48,974 bases of DNA from Clostridiaceae bacterium DTU059 (GTDB lineage Bacteria > Bacillota > Clostridia > DSM-8532): NCBI GenBank assembly GCA_001512555.1, contig LFSK01000211.1, forward strand, positions 1-48,974. The letters run 5' to 3'. The position numbers and the translations under genes are program-made. The notes under the pieces are model-generated. The model had not been told where the DNA came from. It ran no database searches and worked only from the letters and a program-made list of their open reading frames with translations. How positions within the stretch are numbered: the stretch's first letter is position 1; each line of letters begins with the position of its first letter. Below are positions 9,578 to 18,643 of the stretch, in pieces.

Positions 9578-10948
9578 ATGTACAATGGATTGTCCCGGAC
9601 GGAACTGGACAACTTTTTTCACATCTGGGGAGAAGCTGCCGAAATCAAGTGCAGGTTCAGACCTGGGGTGTATAGTAAATATAACGTGAAAAGAGGCTTG
9701 AGGAATGAAGATGGATCGGGTGTGCTGGTTGGGCTTACCAAGATCGGTGATGTTCATGCCTACGTTATTGATGAAAATGAGAAGGTTCCCGTGGAAGGAA
9801 GGCTCACATATCGCGGCATAGATATTTATGATCTCGTGGAAGGGTTCCTGTCTGAAAACCGCTTTGGTTTTGAGGAGTGCGCCTACCTCCTTCTCCATGG
9901 TGATCTTCCCACCGAGAGGGAACTGGAACTGTTTAAGAATGTACTGGCATCCTTCAGAAGTATTCCCGAGGATTTCGTAAGAACGAATATTCTCAGCGTT
10001 CCAAGTCATGATATTATGAACCAGTTGGCCAGGTTGGTCCTCATCTGGTATTCCTATGATGATAATCCTGATGATACAAGTGTGAAGAATCTTCTTAGGC
10101 AGAGCGTCAATCTGATCTCTAAATTCCCCTTGATGGCCGCTTACAGCTATCAGGCAAAGTGCCATTATTTTGACGGGAAAAGCCTAGTGATACATAAGCC
10201 CAGGTATGATCTGAGCACTGCTGAAAACCTGCTGATGCTGTTAAGGCCCTCGGGTGAATACACACCCCTGGAGGCAAAAATACTTGACCTGGCCCTTGTG
10301 CTGCATGCTGAACATGGCGGAGGCAACAATTCCACCTTTGCTGCCCATGTGGTTTCGTCCTCCGGTACCGATATATACTCCTCCCTGGCGGCTGCCATTG
10401 GAAGCTTGAAGGGACCCAAGCATGGGGGAGCCAACAGCAAGGTTATTGGTATGATGGATGAACTGAAAAGAGAGGTAAAAGACTGGAGAAGCGATGGCCA
10501 GATAAGGGATTATCTTGCCAGGATTGTAAGAAAGGAAGCCTTTGACCGGACGGGCCTGATTTATGGTATGGGTCATGCGGTTTATACCCTGTCTGATCCG
10601 AGATGCATTCTTCTCCGTGAACAGGCCGAAAAGCTTGCCTGCCAGAAAGGAAGAATGGAAGAGTATGAGCTTCATAAAAGGGTTGAAAAGCTTGCGCCGG
10701 AAGTATTCAGGGAGATCAAAAAATCCGACAAGCCTATGTGTGCCAATATAGATTTTTATTCCGGCTTTGTCTATGACATGCTTGATATACCCATGGAGAT
10801 GAACACTCCTATTTTTGCGGTATCCCGTGTGGTGGGCTGGTGTGCCCATATTATAGAGGAGAACCTCAACGGGGGCAGAATCATACGGCCGGCCTATAAG
10901 AATATTAAGAGGGCCAAAGAGTACATAGGACTGCAAGAGAGAAGCTAG
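9578..10948 (+). CDS. gltA: Citrate synthase
   Basis: LTYRGIDIYDLVE, LHAEHGGGNNSTFAAHVVSSSGTDIYSSLAAAIGSLKGPKHGGAN, GMGHAVY; RBS AAGGAGG. Confidence 0.95.
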   Translation: MYNGLSRTELDNFFHIWGEAAEIKCRFRPGVYSKYNVKRGLRNEDGSGVLVGLTKIGDVHAYVIDENEKVPVEGRLTYRGIDIYDLVEGFLSENRFGFEECAYLLLHGDLPTERELELFKNVLASFRSIPEDFVRTNILSVPSHDIMNQLARLVLIWYSYDDNPDDTSVKNLLRQSVNLISKFPLMAAYSYQAKCHYFDGKSLVIHKPRYDLSTAENLLMLLRPSGEYTPLEAKILDLALVLHAEHGGGNNSTFAAHVVSSSGTDIYSSLAAAIGSLKGPKHGGANSKVIGMMDELKREVKDWRSDGQIRDYLARIVRKEAFDRTGLIYGMGHAVYTLSDPRCILLREQAEKLACQKGRMEEYELHKRVEKLAPEVFREIKKSDKPMCANIDFYSGFVYDMLDIPMEMNTPIFAVSRVVGWCAHIIEENLNGGRIIRPAYKNIKRAKEYIGLQERS

Positions 10949-11326
10949 GATCTGCCGGCCTGATTCTCATACCTACAGCCTGCAGATCGTATAAGAATAT
11001 AAAGGTTCATGTTACGCTTTTCCCGGCGGCGCCTCCACAGATTATAATTATTATTTGATTGCCATAGAGTACCATGCTTTTGTTACCTATGCTGTTGTAA
11101 AAGCCAATGAGGGCAATACTTCTGTCACAGCTAAAATAAGCCACAATGCTGAGATCGGTTCTGATCTGAATAAGGCTTTCAAGGAAATCCGGTCCAGAAC
11201 CAGCAAAAGAATTTATGCCCATAAACCCGTTGACAGCTATGGTATCATAGAACTATTTTTCAAATAACCTTTCTGTGGTACAATGATATGGGTCGTTGAA
11301 TAACTCATTGTTTTGAGGTGTACGAT

Positions 11327-14300
11327 TTGTATTTGAAATCCCTTGAGATACAGGGTTTTAAGTCTTTTGCCGAAAAAATAGTATTGAATTTCAACTCGGG
11401 GCTGACATCGGTAGTGGGTCCTAATGGCAGCGGAAAAAGCAATATTGCTGATGCCGTCCGTTGGGTTCTCGGTGAGCAAAGCGCTAAAACCCTCAGAGGA
11501 AGCCGAATGGAGGATGTCATCTTTTCAGGCACGCAGCACAGAAAGCCTGTGGGCTTTGCATCGGTGTCCCTGGTTATCGACAATTCCGACAAAGCACTTC
11601 CCATCGATTTTTCCGAGGTAACAATTTCCCGAAGGATGTACCGTTCAGGAGAAAGCGAGTATTCCATCAACAAAACACCATGCCGTCTGAAGGATATCAC
11701 CGAGCTTTTTATGAATACGGGTGTAGGCCGTGAAGGCTATTCCATCATCGGACAAGGCCGTATTGACGAAATTCTCAGTGCACGCTCCGATGAAAGAAGG
11801 CTGGTCTTTGAGGAAGCAGCAGGTATAACCAAATACAAAGCCCGAAAAAGAGAAGCGGAAAGAAAGCTGGAGAATACACGGCAGAACCTTCTTCGCATCA
11901 ATGATATAATTGCGGAACTGGAGTCTCAGTTGGAACCTTTAGCGCAGCAGGCTGAGAAGGCAAGAAAATTCATAGATCTCAGCAACGAATTGAAGGGTAT
12001 TGAAGTCAGCCTTTTTTTGGATACCATCGACAGGCTGAAGATAAAAATAGTAGAGGTTGAGACCCAGGCGGGGGAGCTTAAAGACCAGATAGATGAGGAA
12101 AACAGAAGGATTGAAAATATCCGGAACAAGAACAGAAGTAAGAACGAGAGCCTGGAAAGGCTGAAGAATGATTCTGAGAATATACGGCAGTCCATTCATG
12201 CTCTGGATACTGCCATAGAGAAGAATGAAAGCAATATCCGGATCTATGAAGAGAAGATCAACCATCTCCTTTCCAATAATGAGGGTTATGGCGAGGATAT
12301 CAGGGGTATCAAGGAAAGAATGGAAGCCCTGAAGGTTGAGGCTGAACGCAAGGAGCAAAGGATCCAGCAGCTTACCAGGGACTCGGAAAGGTTTGCCCAG
12401 CTTTTGTCGGAGGCCGAAGAACGGCTTGCCAAAATCATGGCTCAACTTGATGAAAGCGAGAGAATCATCGAGGAAGCCAAACAAACTGTGATGGACAAGC
12501 AGGATCAGTTATCAGATTCCAGAATACGGGCAAATAACCTGAGAAACGATTTAGAAAACTACAGACAGCTTAAAGGAAGACTTTCTGAGGATATACATCA
12601 GGCTTTACTGGAGAAAGACCGGGAGAATATGGAGAAAGAGGATCTGGACGCCTCTTTGCGAAAGACCCGGGAGGATATTGCCACCACAAAGGATACCGTT
12701 GATGCCCTGGAGGATCAAAGAAATCGCGCAATGAGCAGGCTGGAGTCCTTACGGGAGAAGCGGGACGCTGTTATGCGCGATCTTCAGAGCCTTGAATCAA
12801 GGCGCAAGGTTCTGCTTGATATGGAAACCACCATGGAGGGCTACAGCCATAGTGTCAAGTCTGTAATGAATGCATGCCGCAACAATAAGGAGTTTTCAAG
12901 AGGCATTCATGGGGCGCTTGCCCAACTGATCAATGTAAGGGAGGAATATGAGACAGCCATTGAGGTCTGTCTTGGCGGTGCCCTTCAAAACATTATCACC
13001 GAGGATGAGTATGCTGCCAAACGGGCTATAGAGTTTCTTAAAAGCAAAAATCTGGGTAGAGCTACCTTCCTGCCCATATCTTCTGTCAAGCCCCGCACTC
13101 TGGAATCTGAAATACTCAGTCAGATCCAGAGTATGACAGGTTTTGAGGGAATAGCATCCGATATGGTATCCTGCAACAGCAGGTTCAGGGGCATCATTTT
13201 GAATCTTCTTGGCAGAACGGTTATTGTTGATAATATGGATTCGGCCATCCAGATGGCAAGGCGTTTTGGTTACTCTTTCCGCATTGTAACCAGGGATGGC
13301 GAGCTTTTGAATGCCGGCGGTTCCATCACCGGCGGCAGTCAGTCGTCCAAGCTGTCCAGCCTGCTTAGCAGGCATAGGGTGATAAAGGAGCTTGAGGGCA
13401 AAATAAGAACTGCCGGTAAGCGTCAAAAAGAATTGGACGGAGAGATCGGTGCAGTCGAACAGGAAAACAAGCAGATCACCGAACAGCTGGAAGCAAGCAG
13501 GAAGGTTCTTTCTGATTTGGAACTGATAAGGCTGAGGGATGAGAGCCATGTTGCAAGATTATTGGAAAGCATAAAGCGTCTGACGGCCAGAGTGGAGATG
13601 CTGAGACAGCAGGAGCAGGAGATTGAAGGAAATATCCTGAAGGTTGAGAACGAAAGTGCTCTTGAAGCCGAAAACACCCGCAGAATAGAGGAAGAGATCC
13701 AGGCTTTGAAGGATCTGATCCGGTCCCAGCAGATAAAGAACAAGGACGAGCAGGACAGACGAAACCTGCTCCACACAGATATAAATGATTATAGGGTTTC
13801 GGTTAATTCCATAGCTGAGAGTATCCAGAACATGAAGGAACAGCTTGCCCAGCTCAAGGAGGAGCAGGGCAGTATTACAGGAAATCTGGAAAAACGTGAG
13901 GCTGATCGGAAACGAAACCTGGAGCGTATTGAGGAGTTAAAGGCCTCAATTGCAGGAGTTCAAGAAAAGATACGCGGCATGAAAGAGGAGAAGACCGGCC
14001 TTGAATTAAAATCCGAAAGCATTTCTGAAGAAATAAGGGTGCTGGAGGAAGAATTATCGGGCATGCTTGATGCCGTAACCAGTCATAATAACACTATCAT
14101 GACCTTACAGGAGGGAATGGGAAGGCTGGAAGCCAGAAAAGCCAAAATGGAGGCCGAACTGGAAACCATTCAGAACAGGCTTTGGGACGAGTATGGATTG
14201 ACTTACGGAAATGCTGAGCCTCTGCGGCAGGAAATTACAAATATCAGAGCAACCCAAACCAGGATTTCTGAGCTTAAGGCTGAGATCCGGGATCTTGGTC

Positions 14301-14911
14301 CGGTGAACGTGGCTGCCATAGAGGACTACGCAAGGACTAAGGAACGGTATTCCTTCATGCAAACACAGCGTGATGACCTGGTTAAATCAGAGGAAAAGCT
14401 AAACCGTGTCATTCATGAAATCACTCAGGTGATGAAAAAGCAGTTTGTGGAGCAGTTTGCTCTGATCAACCGTAATTTCAACATTGTTTTCAGAGAACTG
14501 TTCGAGGGAGGCCATGCCGAAGTACAGCTTACTGATGAGGAAAACGTGCTTGAAAGCAATATAGACATTATCGTTCAGCCGCCGGGCAAGAAGCTCCAGA
14601 ATATGCTTCTTCTCTCTGGAGGGGAGAAGGCAATGGTAGCCATTGCGCTGATCTTCGGCATTTTGAGGATGCGTCCAGCCCCATTTTACATCCTGGACGA
14701 GATTGAGGCATCCCTGGATGATGCCAATGTCTATAAATTTGCCGATTATATCCGGCAATACACCGACAAGGCTCAATTCATTGTAATCACCCACCGAAAA
14801 GGCACCATGGAAGCTGCCGACACCCTGTACGGTGTTACCATGCAGGAACACGGTGTGTCCAAGGTGGTGTCCCTGAGGCTGGATGAGAGCCTTGAAAGAA
14901 ATGCGGGATGA
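11327..14911 (+). CDS. smc: Chromosome segregation protein SMC
   Basis: MYLKSLEIQGFKSFAEK, VGPNGSGKSN Walker A, hinge region, LLSGGEKAMVAIALIF signature, YILDEIEASLDDANV. TTG start at 11327 with GAGGTG upstream preferred over GTG 11318. Confidence 0.97.
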   Translation: MYLKSLEIQGFKSFAEKIVLNFNSGLTSVVGPNGSGKSNIADAVRWVLGEQSAKTLRGSRMEDVIFSGTQHRKPVGFASVSLVIDNSDKALPIDFSEVTISRRMYRSGESEYSINKTPCRLKDITELFMNTGVGREGYSIIGQGRIDEILSARSDERRLVFEEAAGITKYKARKREAERKLENTRQNLLRINDIIAELESQLEPLAQQAEKARKFIDLSNELKGIEVSLFLDTIDRLKIKIVEVETQAGELKDQIDEENRRIENIRNKNRSKNESLERLKNDSENIRQSIHALDTAIEKNESNIRIYEEKINHLLSNNEGYGEDIRGIKERMEALKVEAERKEQRIQQLTRDSERFAQLLSEAEERLAKIMAQLDESERIIEEAKQTVMDKQDQLSDSRIRANNLRNDLENYRQLKGRLSEDIHQALLEKDRENMEKEDLDASLRKTREDIATTKDTVDALEDQRNRAMSRLESLREKRDAVMRDLQSLESRRKVLLDMETTMEGYSHSVKSVMNACRNNKEFSRGIHGALAQLINVREEYETAIEVCLGGALQNIITEDEYAAKRAIEFLKSKNLGRATFLPISSVKPRTLESEILSQIQSMTGFEGIASDMVSCNSRFRGIILNLLGRTVIVDNMDSAIQMARRFGYSFRIVTRDGELLNAGGSITGGSQSSKLSSLLSRHRVIKELEGKIRTAGKRQKELDGEIGAVEQENKQITEQLEASRKVLSDLELIRLRDESHVARLLESIKRLTARVEMLRQQEQEIEGNILKVENESALEAENTRRIEEEIQALKDLIRSQQIKNKDEQDRRNLLHTDINDYRVSVNSIAESIQNMKEQLAQLKEEQGSITGNLEKREADRKRNLERIEELKASIAGVQEKIRGMKEEKTGLELKSESISEEIRVLEEELSGMLDAVTSHNNTIMTLQEGMGRLEARKAKMEAELETIQNRLWDEYGLTYGNAEPLRQEITNIRATQTRISELKAEIRDLGPVNVAAIEDYARTKERYSFMQTQRDDLVKSEEKLNRVIHEITQVMKKQFVEQFALINRNFNIVFRELFEGGHAEVQLTDEENVLESNIDIIVQPPGKKLQNMLLLSGGEKAMVAIALIFGILRMRPAPFYILDEIEASLDDANVYKFADYIRQYTDKAQFIVITHRKGTMEAADTLYGVTMQEHGVSKVVSLRLDESLERNAG

Positions 14912-14957
14912 CACGGTCACAAAACATCTGATGCCATACAATAACAGGAGGAAAACC

Positions 14958-15869
14958 ATGGGTGTATTTGATAAACTAAAGAACGGTCTAAAAAAGACAA
15001 GGGAATCCATTGCCAATAGAATCGACCAGGTGCTGGTATCCTTCGGAAAGGTGGACGAGGAACTTTTTGAAGAGCTGGAAGAGATCCTGATCACTTCAGA
15101 CGTAGGGGTGGAGACCTCTGTGGGTATCATCGACCAGCTCAGAGCCATGGTTAAAAAGGAAAAGATCACCACCGCCGAGGGTGTAAGGGAAGCTATCAGG
15201 CAAATCATTTCAGAGAAATTAAGCCATGAGCAAACTGGCCTGAACCTTTCCACCAGGCCTTCTGTCATTGTGGTTATAGGTGTCAATGGAGTTGGCAAGA
15301 CCACCTCCATCGGGAAGATTGCCCACATGCTCAAACTTCAGGGCAAAAAGGTGCTGGTGGCAGCTGCTGACACATTCCGTGCCGCGGCCATCGACCAGCT
15401 GGAGGTATGGACGAACCGTGCCGGAGTAGGTCTTGTCAAGCATTCGGAGGGTGCGGATCCTTCCGCGGTAATCTTTGATGCCATCCAGTCTGCCAGGTCA
15501 AAAGACGTGGATGTGCTGATCTGTGATACCGCCGGACGGCTCCATACAAAGAAGAACCTGATGGAAGAGCTTAAAAAGCTGTTCCGTATTATCAACAGGG
15601 AACTTCCCCAGGCCGATGTTGAGACTTTGCTGGTGCTTGACGCCACAACGGGTCAGAATGCGGTATCCCAGGCCAAGACCTTTTCAGAGGTTTCACAGCT
15701 GACAGGGCTGATTCTGACCAAGCTTGACGGCACAGCAAAGGGCGGAATCATCTTATCCATCAAGGATGAACTCAATGTACCCGTGAAATTTGTGGGTGTG
15801 GGTGAGCAGATGGATGATCTGCAGCCCTTCATACCCCAGGATTTTGCTGAAGCCCTGATGGGTGATTGA
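14958..15869 (+). CDS. ftsY: Signal recognition particle receptor FtsY
   Basis: GVNGVGKTTSIGKIAHML, ADTFRAAAIDQLEVW, DTAGRLHTKKNLMEEL, TKLDGTAKGG. Start at ATG 14958 with CAGGAGG upstream. Confidence 0.97.
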   Translation: MGVFDKLKNGLKKTRESIANRIDQVLVSFGKVDEELFEELEEILITSDVGVETSVGIIDQLRAMVKKEKITTAEGVREAIRQIISEKLSHEQTGLNLSTRPSVIVVIGVNGVGKTTSIGKIAHMLKLQGKKVLVAAADTFRAAAIDQLEVWTNRAGVGLVKHSEGADPSAVIFDAIQSARSKDVDVLICDTAGRLHTKKNLMEELKKLFRIINRELPQADVETLLVLDATTGQNAVSQAKTFSEVSQLTGLILTKLDGTAKGGIILSIKDELNVPVKFVGVGEQMDDLQPFIPQDFAEALMGD

Positions 15870-16620
15870 TGGGCTGGCCGGTATGCTGACCTTCGGAGGA
15901 ACTGAAAGCCTTTTTCTGTTCGGTTTCCCCATCATGGTTCAGCAGATGGGCATGCCCATCCTCAGTGATATAGAATCGGGTACCCAGGCCATTATCTATC
16001 AGGCCGGCAAGGCCACTGGATATACAATCCTCCAGGCACTCCTGCACCAGTTCAGGTTCCATATTGGCATCCCTTGCAAGGCCGTTAACGGTACGGAAGG
16101 CATATTCGCTGTTGGACAATGTCTCCAATACCTTTATCTTGCTGGTTTCGATCTGGTCGGCCTTCCCATGGCCGGGTTGCGGATTATTGGTGTCTTCGGC
16201 GTCCCAATCGCCGCTGCCGGTTTTATCTATCTCAGTGTGCTTTAAAATAACCGGCCGTAATTCAGTCTTAACGGCCTGGACATCTTCCTCCACCTTGTTC
16301 ACCCTTTCCAGGACTTTGTTTGAGATTCCTCTGATAAAGGCCTTTGAGGAGGCTGAAGCAATAACGCAAAAACCTGCAAACACCACCAGTTTGATGGGAT
16401 CTGTTTCGGATTCCCTGACTATATTGCTGGATATCATATTGAGGAACAGGGGAACCAGAAATGATGCGGCAACCCCTGTAATCAGGGATTTCAGAAGATC
16501 AGAAACCACGGGTCCGGAACCTTTCTTATTCTTACCGGGATGGCTGTATATGAAGTTTACCACCCCGCCCAGCAGGCCGAAAAGAATCATTACAAGAAAC
16601 AATCGAAGCGTATGATCCAT
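15829..16620 (-). CDS. Membrane-anchored protein resembling YEATS-associated helix-containing proteins, with C-terminal helical / winged-helix-like region
   Basis: Two N-terminal TM segments, NIVRESETDPIKLVVFAGFCVIASASSKAFIRGISNKVLERV; C-terminal NSEYAFRTVNGLARDANMEPELVQECLEDCISSGLAG resembles an HTH. Overlaps the ftsY 3' end by 41 bp. Confidence 0.6.
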   Translation of the reverse strand: MDHTLRLFLVMILFGLLGGVVNFIYSHPGKNKKGSGPVVSDLLKSLITGVAASFLVPLFLNMISSNIVRESETDPIKLVVFAGFCVIASASSKAFIRGISNKVLERVNKVEEDVQAVKTELRPVILKHTEIDKTGSGDWDAEDTNNPQPGHGKADQIETSKIKVLETLSNSEYAFRTVNGLARDANMEPELVQECLEDCISSGLAGLIDNGLGTRFYITEDGHAHLLNHDGETEQKKAFSSSEGQHTGQPINHPSGLQQNPGV

Positions 16621-16754
16621 AAGAATATTCCCTGTGAAAGCATTTCTAATACAGTGTAGTCACAAGGCTCTTTTCCTGTGAATAACACATGGTTGTTTTT
16701 CCGGCTTAAGGGGCTATATTTTTAAGCATTAAGCCAGTAAAATTTAAAAACTTC

Positions 16755-16783
16755 TTGACATTAGTTTGATATCAAACTATAAT
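16755..16783 (+). promoter_or_regulatory. Consensus sigmaA promoter with 18-bp palindromic operator in the spacer (marR)
   Basis: TTGACA (16755-16760), 17-bp spacer, TATAAT (16778-16783); perfect palindrome TAGTTTGATATCAAACTA at 16762-16779. Confidence 0.85.
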
Positions 16784-16789
16784 TAGCTT

Positions 16790-17209
16790 ATGATTGATAA
16801 TGTACTGACTCTGATATCAGCCATAAGAGACCGGTCTAACCGGTTCATCGTAGAACGGATGAAGCAGCAGGGGCTTCATGGGCTGGTTCCGTCGCATGGC
16901 ACCATTTTGTACAATCTCTTTATTCAAAAGGAAATGTCCATGACGGATCTTTCCCGGGTGACCGGAAAGGATAAATCAACCGTAACGGCCCTTGTCAATA
17001 AATTGCTGGCCATGGGGTATGTGACCAGAAAGAGGGATCCCGAGGACCTGAGAAGCTATTGTGTTTCCCTGACCCCAAAAGGGGCAGCCATGGAGAAGGA
17101 TTTTTTTCAAATCTCAGAGGATCTCATGGCCATTATATACAATGGAGTTTCTGCGGAAGAGCAAAAGTTGCTCATTACTCTCCTTAACAGAATAAAGGAC
17201 AATTTTTAA
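16790..17209 (+). CDS. MarR family transcriptional regulator
   Basis: MarR winged-helix core MSMTDLSRVTGKDKSTVTALVNKLLAMGYVTRKRDPEDLRSYCVSLTPKG. Confidence 0.93.
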   Translation: MIDNVLTLISAIRDRSNRFIVERMKQQGLHGLVPSHGTILYNLFIQKEMSMTDLSRVTGKDKSTVTALVNKLLAMGYVTRKRDPEDLRSYCVSLTPKGAAMEKDFFQISEDLMAIIYNGVSAEEQKLLITLLNRIKDNF

Positions 17210-17270
17210 CTCCCTGGTGTTTCAACCTGTCAGCCGTATCGGCTGCGATTGTGTGGCTCTTGCAACCTAA

Positions 17271-17288
17271 TAGTTTTATATCAAACTA
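17271..17288 (+). promoter_or_regulatory. Second MarR-type operator candidate
   Basis: TAGTTTTATATCAAACTA, 17/18 identical to the palindrome at 16762-16779. Confidence 0.8.
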
Positions 17289-17351
17289 AATTCAGCCTGT
17301 TCTGCCATGGGCGGGGTGGCTGGAATAATGATAAAAAGGAGGATGGATGAA

Positions 17352-17822
17352 GTGGAAATTTCTTATGAAGTTTTGGAAAAAGAGATTATGGGAGCCCTGG
17401 GTGAGAGTGGGATCATGGTACTTGCCACCAGCGCAGGTGGCCGCGTAACAGCACGGAGTATGAGCTGTATATTCAATGGATTGAGGATTGCCTTCCAAAC
17501 TGATAAAACATCTACAAAAATGAATCAGATCAGGGAAAACTCCCGGGTAGCCCTATGCGCCAGTAACATTCAGATCGAGGGAAAAGCAACTGTTTTGGGA
17601 CATCCTTATGAGATCCCATGGTTTAAGGAAAAATTCGCAAGGCTTCATCCCGGTTCCTTTAAAGCCTACTCTGGACTTGAAGATGAATGCGTAGTCGAGG
17701 TGGAACCGAGTCTGATTACCCTGTGGAAATACCGCAAGGATAATGACAAGCCTTATATTGACCAACTCAACGTGGCTGAAAGAAAGGCCAGCCGGAAATA
17801 TGTTACGCTGGCCGAAGAGTAG
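17352..17822 (+). CDS. Pyridoxamine 5'-phosphate oxidase-like (FMN-binding split barrel) family protein
   Basis: LGESGIMVLATSAGGRVTARSMSCIFNGLRIAFQTDKTSTKMNQIRENSRVALC; GTG start at 17352 preferred, 9 nt after AGGAGG (17337-17342). Confidence 0.85.
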   Translation: MEISYEVLEKEIMGALGESGIMVLATSAGGRVTARSMSCIFNGLRIAFQTDKTSTKMNQIRENSRVALCASNIQIEGKATVLGHPYEIPWFKEKFARLHPGSFKAYSGLEDECVVEVEPSLITLWKYRKDNDKPYIDQLNVAERKASRKYVTLAEE

Positions 17823-17835
17823 CAGACCCAGGAGG

Positions 17836-18090
17836 CTAGTGCAGACGCTTTTCCAACTGTTGGTATATCATTTCTTCGGTCATACCTGTTGCGATTATTA
17901 CCGGGGCACGGGTCACGGTATCATGAAAACCCATGAAATTATCGTTCATTCCTGAAAGAATAACGGCGTCGTAGTCTTTGTCTTCAACCTGCGTTGCGGC
18001 ATTGAAACCGATCCTTTCAACATGGTATCCCTTTTCAGCAAGATAATCGCTGACCCTGTCCAATCCTTCCTGAACTGCAATCCTTCGCAT
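17836..18090 (-). CDS. UPF0180 (YkuS-like) family protein
   Basis: IAVQEGLDRVSDYLAEKGYHVERI...DYDAVILSGMNDNFMG; RBS AGGAGG on minus strand. Confidence 0.85.
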   Translation of the reverse strand: MRRIAVQEGLDRVSDYLAEKGYHVERIGFNAATQVEDKDYDAVILSGMNDNFMGFHDTVTRAPVIIATGMTEEMIYQQLEKRLH

Positions 18091-18223
18091 GGTTAACCTC
18101 CTATGGGATTATGTTTGTTGGCGCACCACATGAACCGTGTGATGCCGGCCTTAATTATTATGCCCTAAGTATCCAAAAGGTATTCTCCTGCTCTTGCCAC
18201 GCTATCTGTCGTGTTTCTTTTCC

Positions 18224-18251
18224 TTGACAATTCCATACCTTGGAGTATAAT
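18224..18251 (+). promoter_or_regulatory. SigmaA promoter for glycine riboswitch-serA transcript
   Basis: TTGACA (18224-18229), 16-bp spacer, TATAAT (18246-18251). Confidence 0.75.
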
Positions 18252-18315
18252 CTAATTATTAAATATTTAACAATCATTCCGAACGGGGATGAAACAGTGA
18301 ATTAAACACCGGATG

Positions 18316-18474
18316 AAGGTTGAGGGAGAGATGCTGCCCGTCAGCACACCGAAGGAGTTACACTCTCAGGTAAACAGACCTTGACCTGACGGAACTCTGG
18401 AGAGACCGATTTGGCGCCGAAGGGGCAAGTTCTGATATGGAACGTATCTCTCAGGCAAAAGGACAGAGTGAGAC
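18316..18474 (+). ncRNA. Tandem glycine riboswitch (gcvT element)
   Basis: Aptamer 1: GGGAGAG...ACACCGAAGGAG..ACTCTCAGGTAAACAGACC. Aptamer 2: CTGGAGAGACCG...GGCGCCGAAGGGGCAAG...TCTCTCAGGCAAAAGGACAGAG. Strong match to the known consensus; boundaries approximate. Confidence 0.95.
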
Positions 18475-18643
18475 ATGAGTTAATATGGCCGGATCATGTA
18501 AAAGCCATACTATTGCAGCTTATATCTGCAAGTCAAACGCTTGTTTGCCTTTTTCCTTTTTGTAAGCAGGGAACGATTTCCGTAAAGGACTCCTTGCTCT
18601 GGTGCTCGTCCGGTATAATTTATTTTAAGAAGGTGGTATTATC

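Noticed and set aside
11055-11267. 70-aa ORF between gltA and smc
   Set aside because: TTG start without SD and no recognisable family; could be a gene remnant but not supportable from sequence alone.
14399-15334. 311-aa minus-strand ORF across smc/ftsY
   Set aside because: Antisense to two well-supported CDS; low-complexity Ser-rich translation typical of shadow frames.
15862-16245. 127-aa plus-strand ORF downstream of ftsY
   Set aside because: Antisense to the membrane protein gene, no RBS; the minus-strand ORF has clear TM and HTH-like features.
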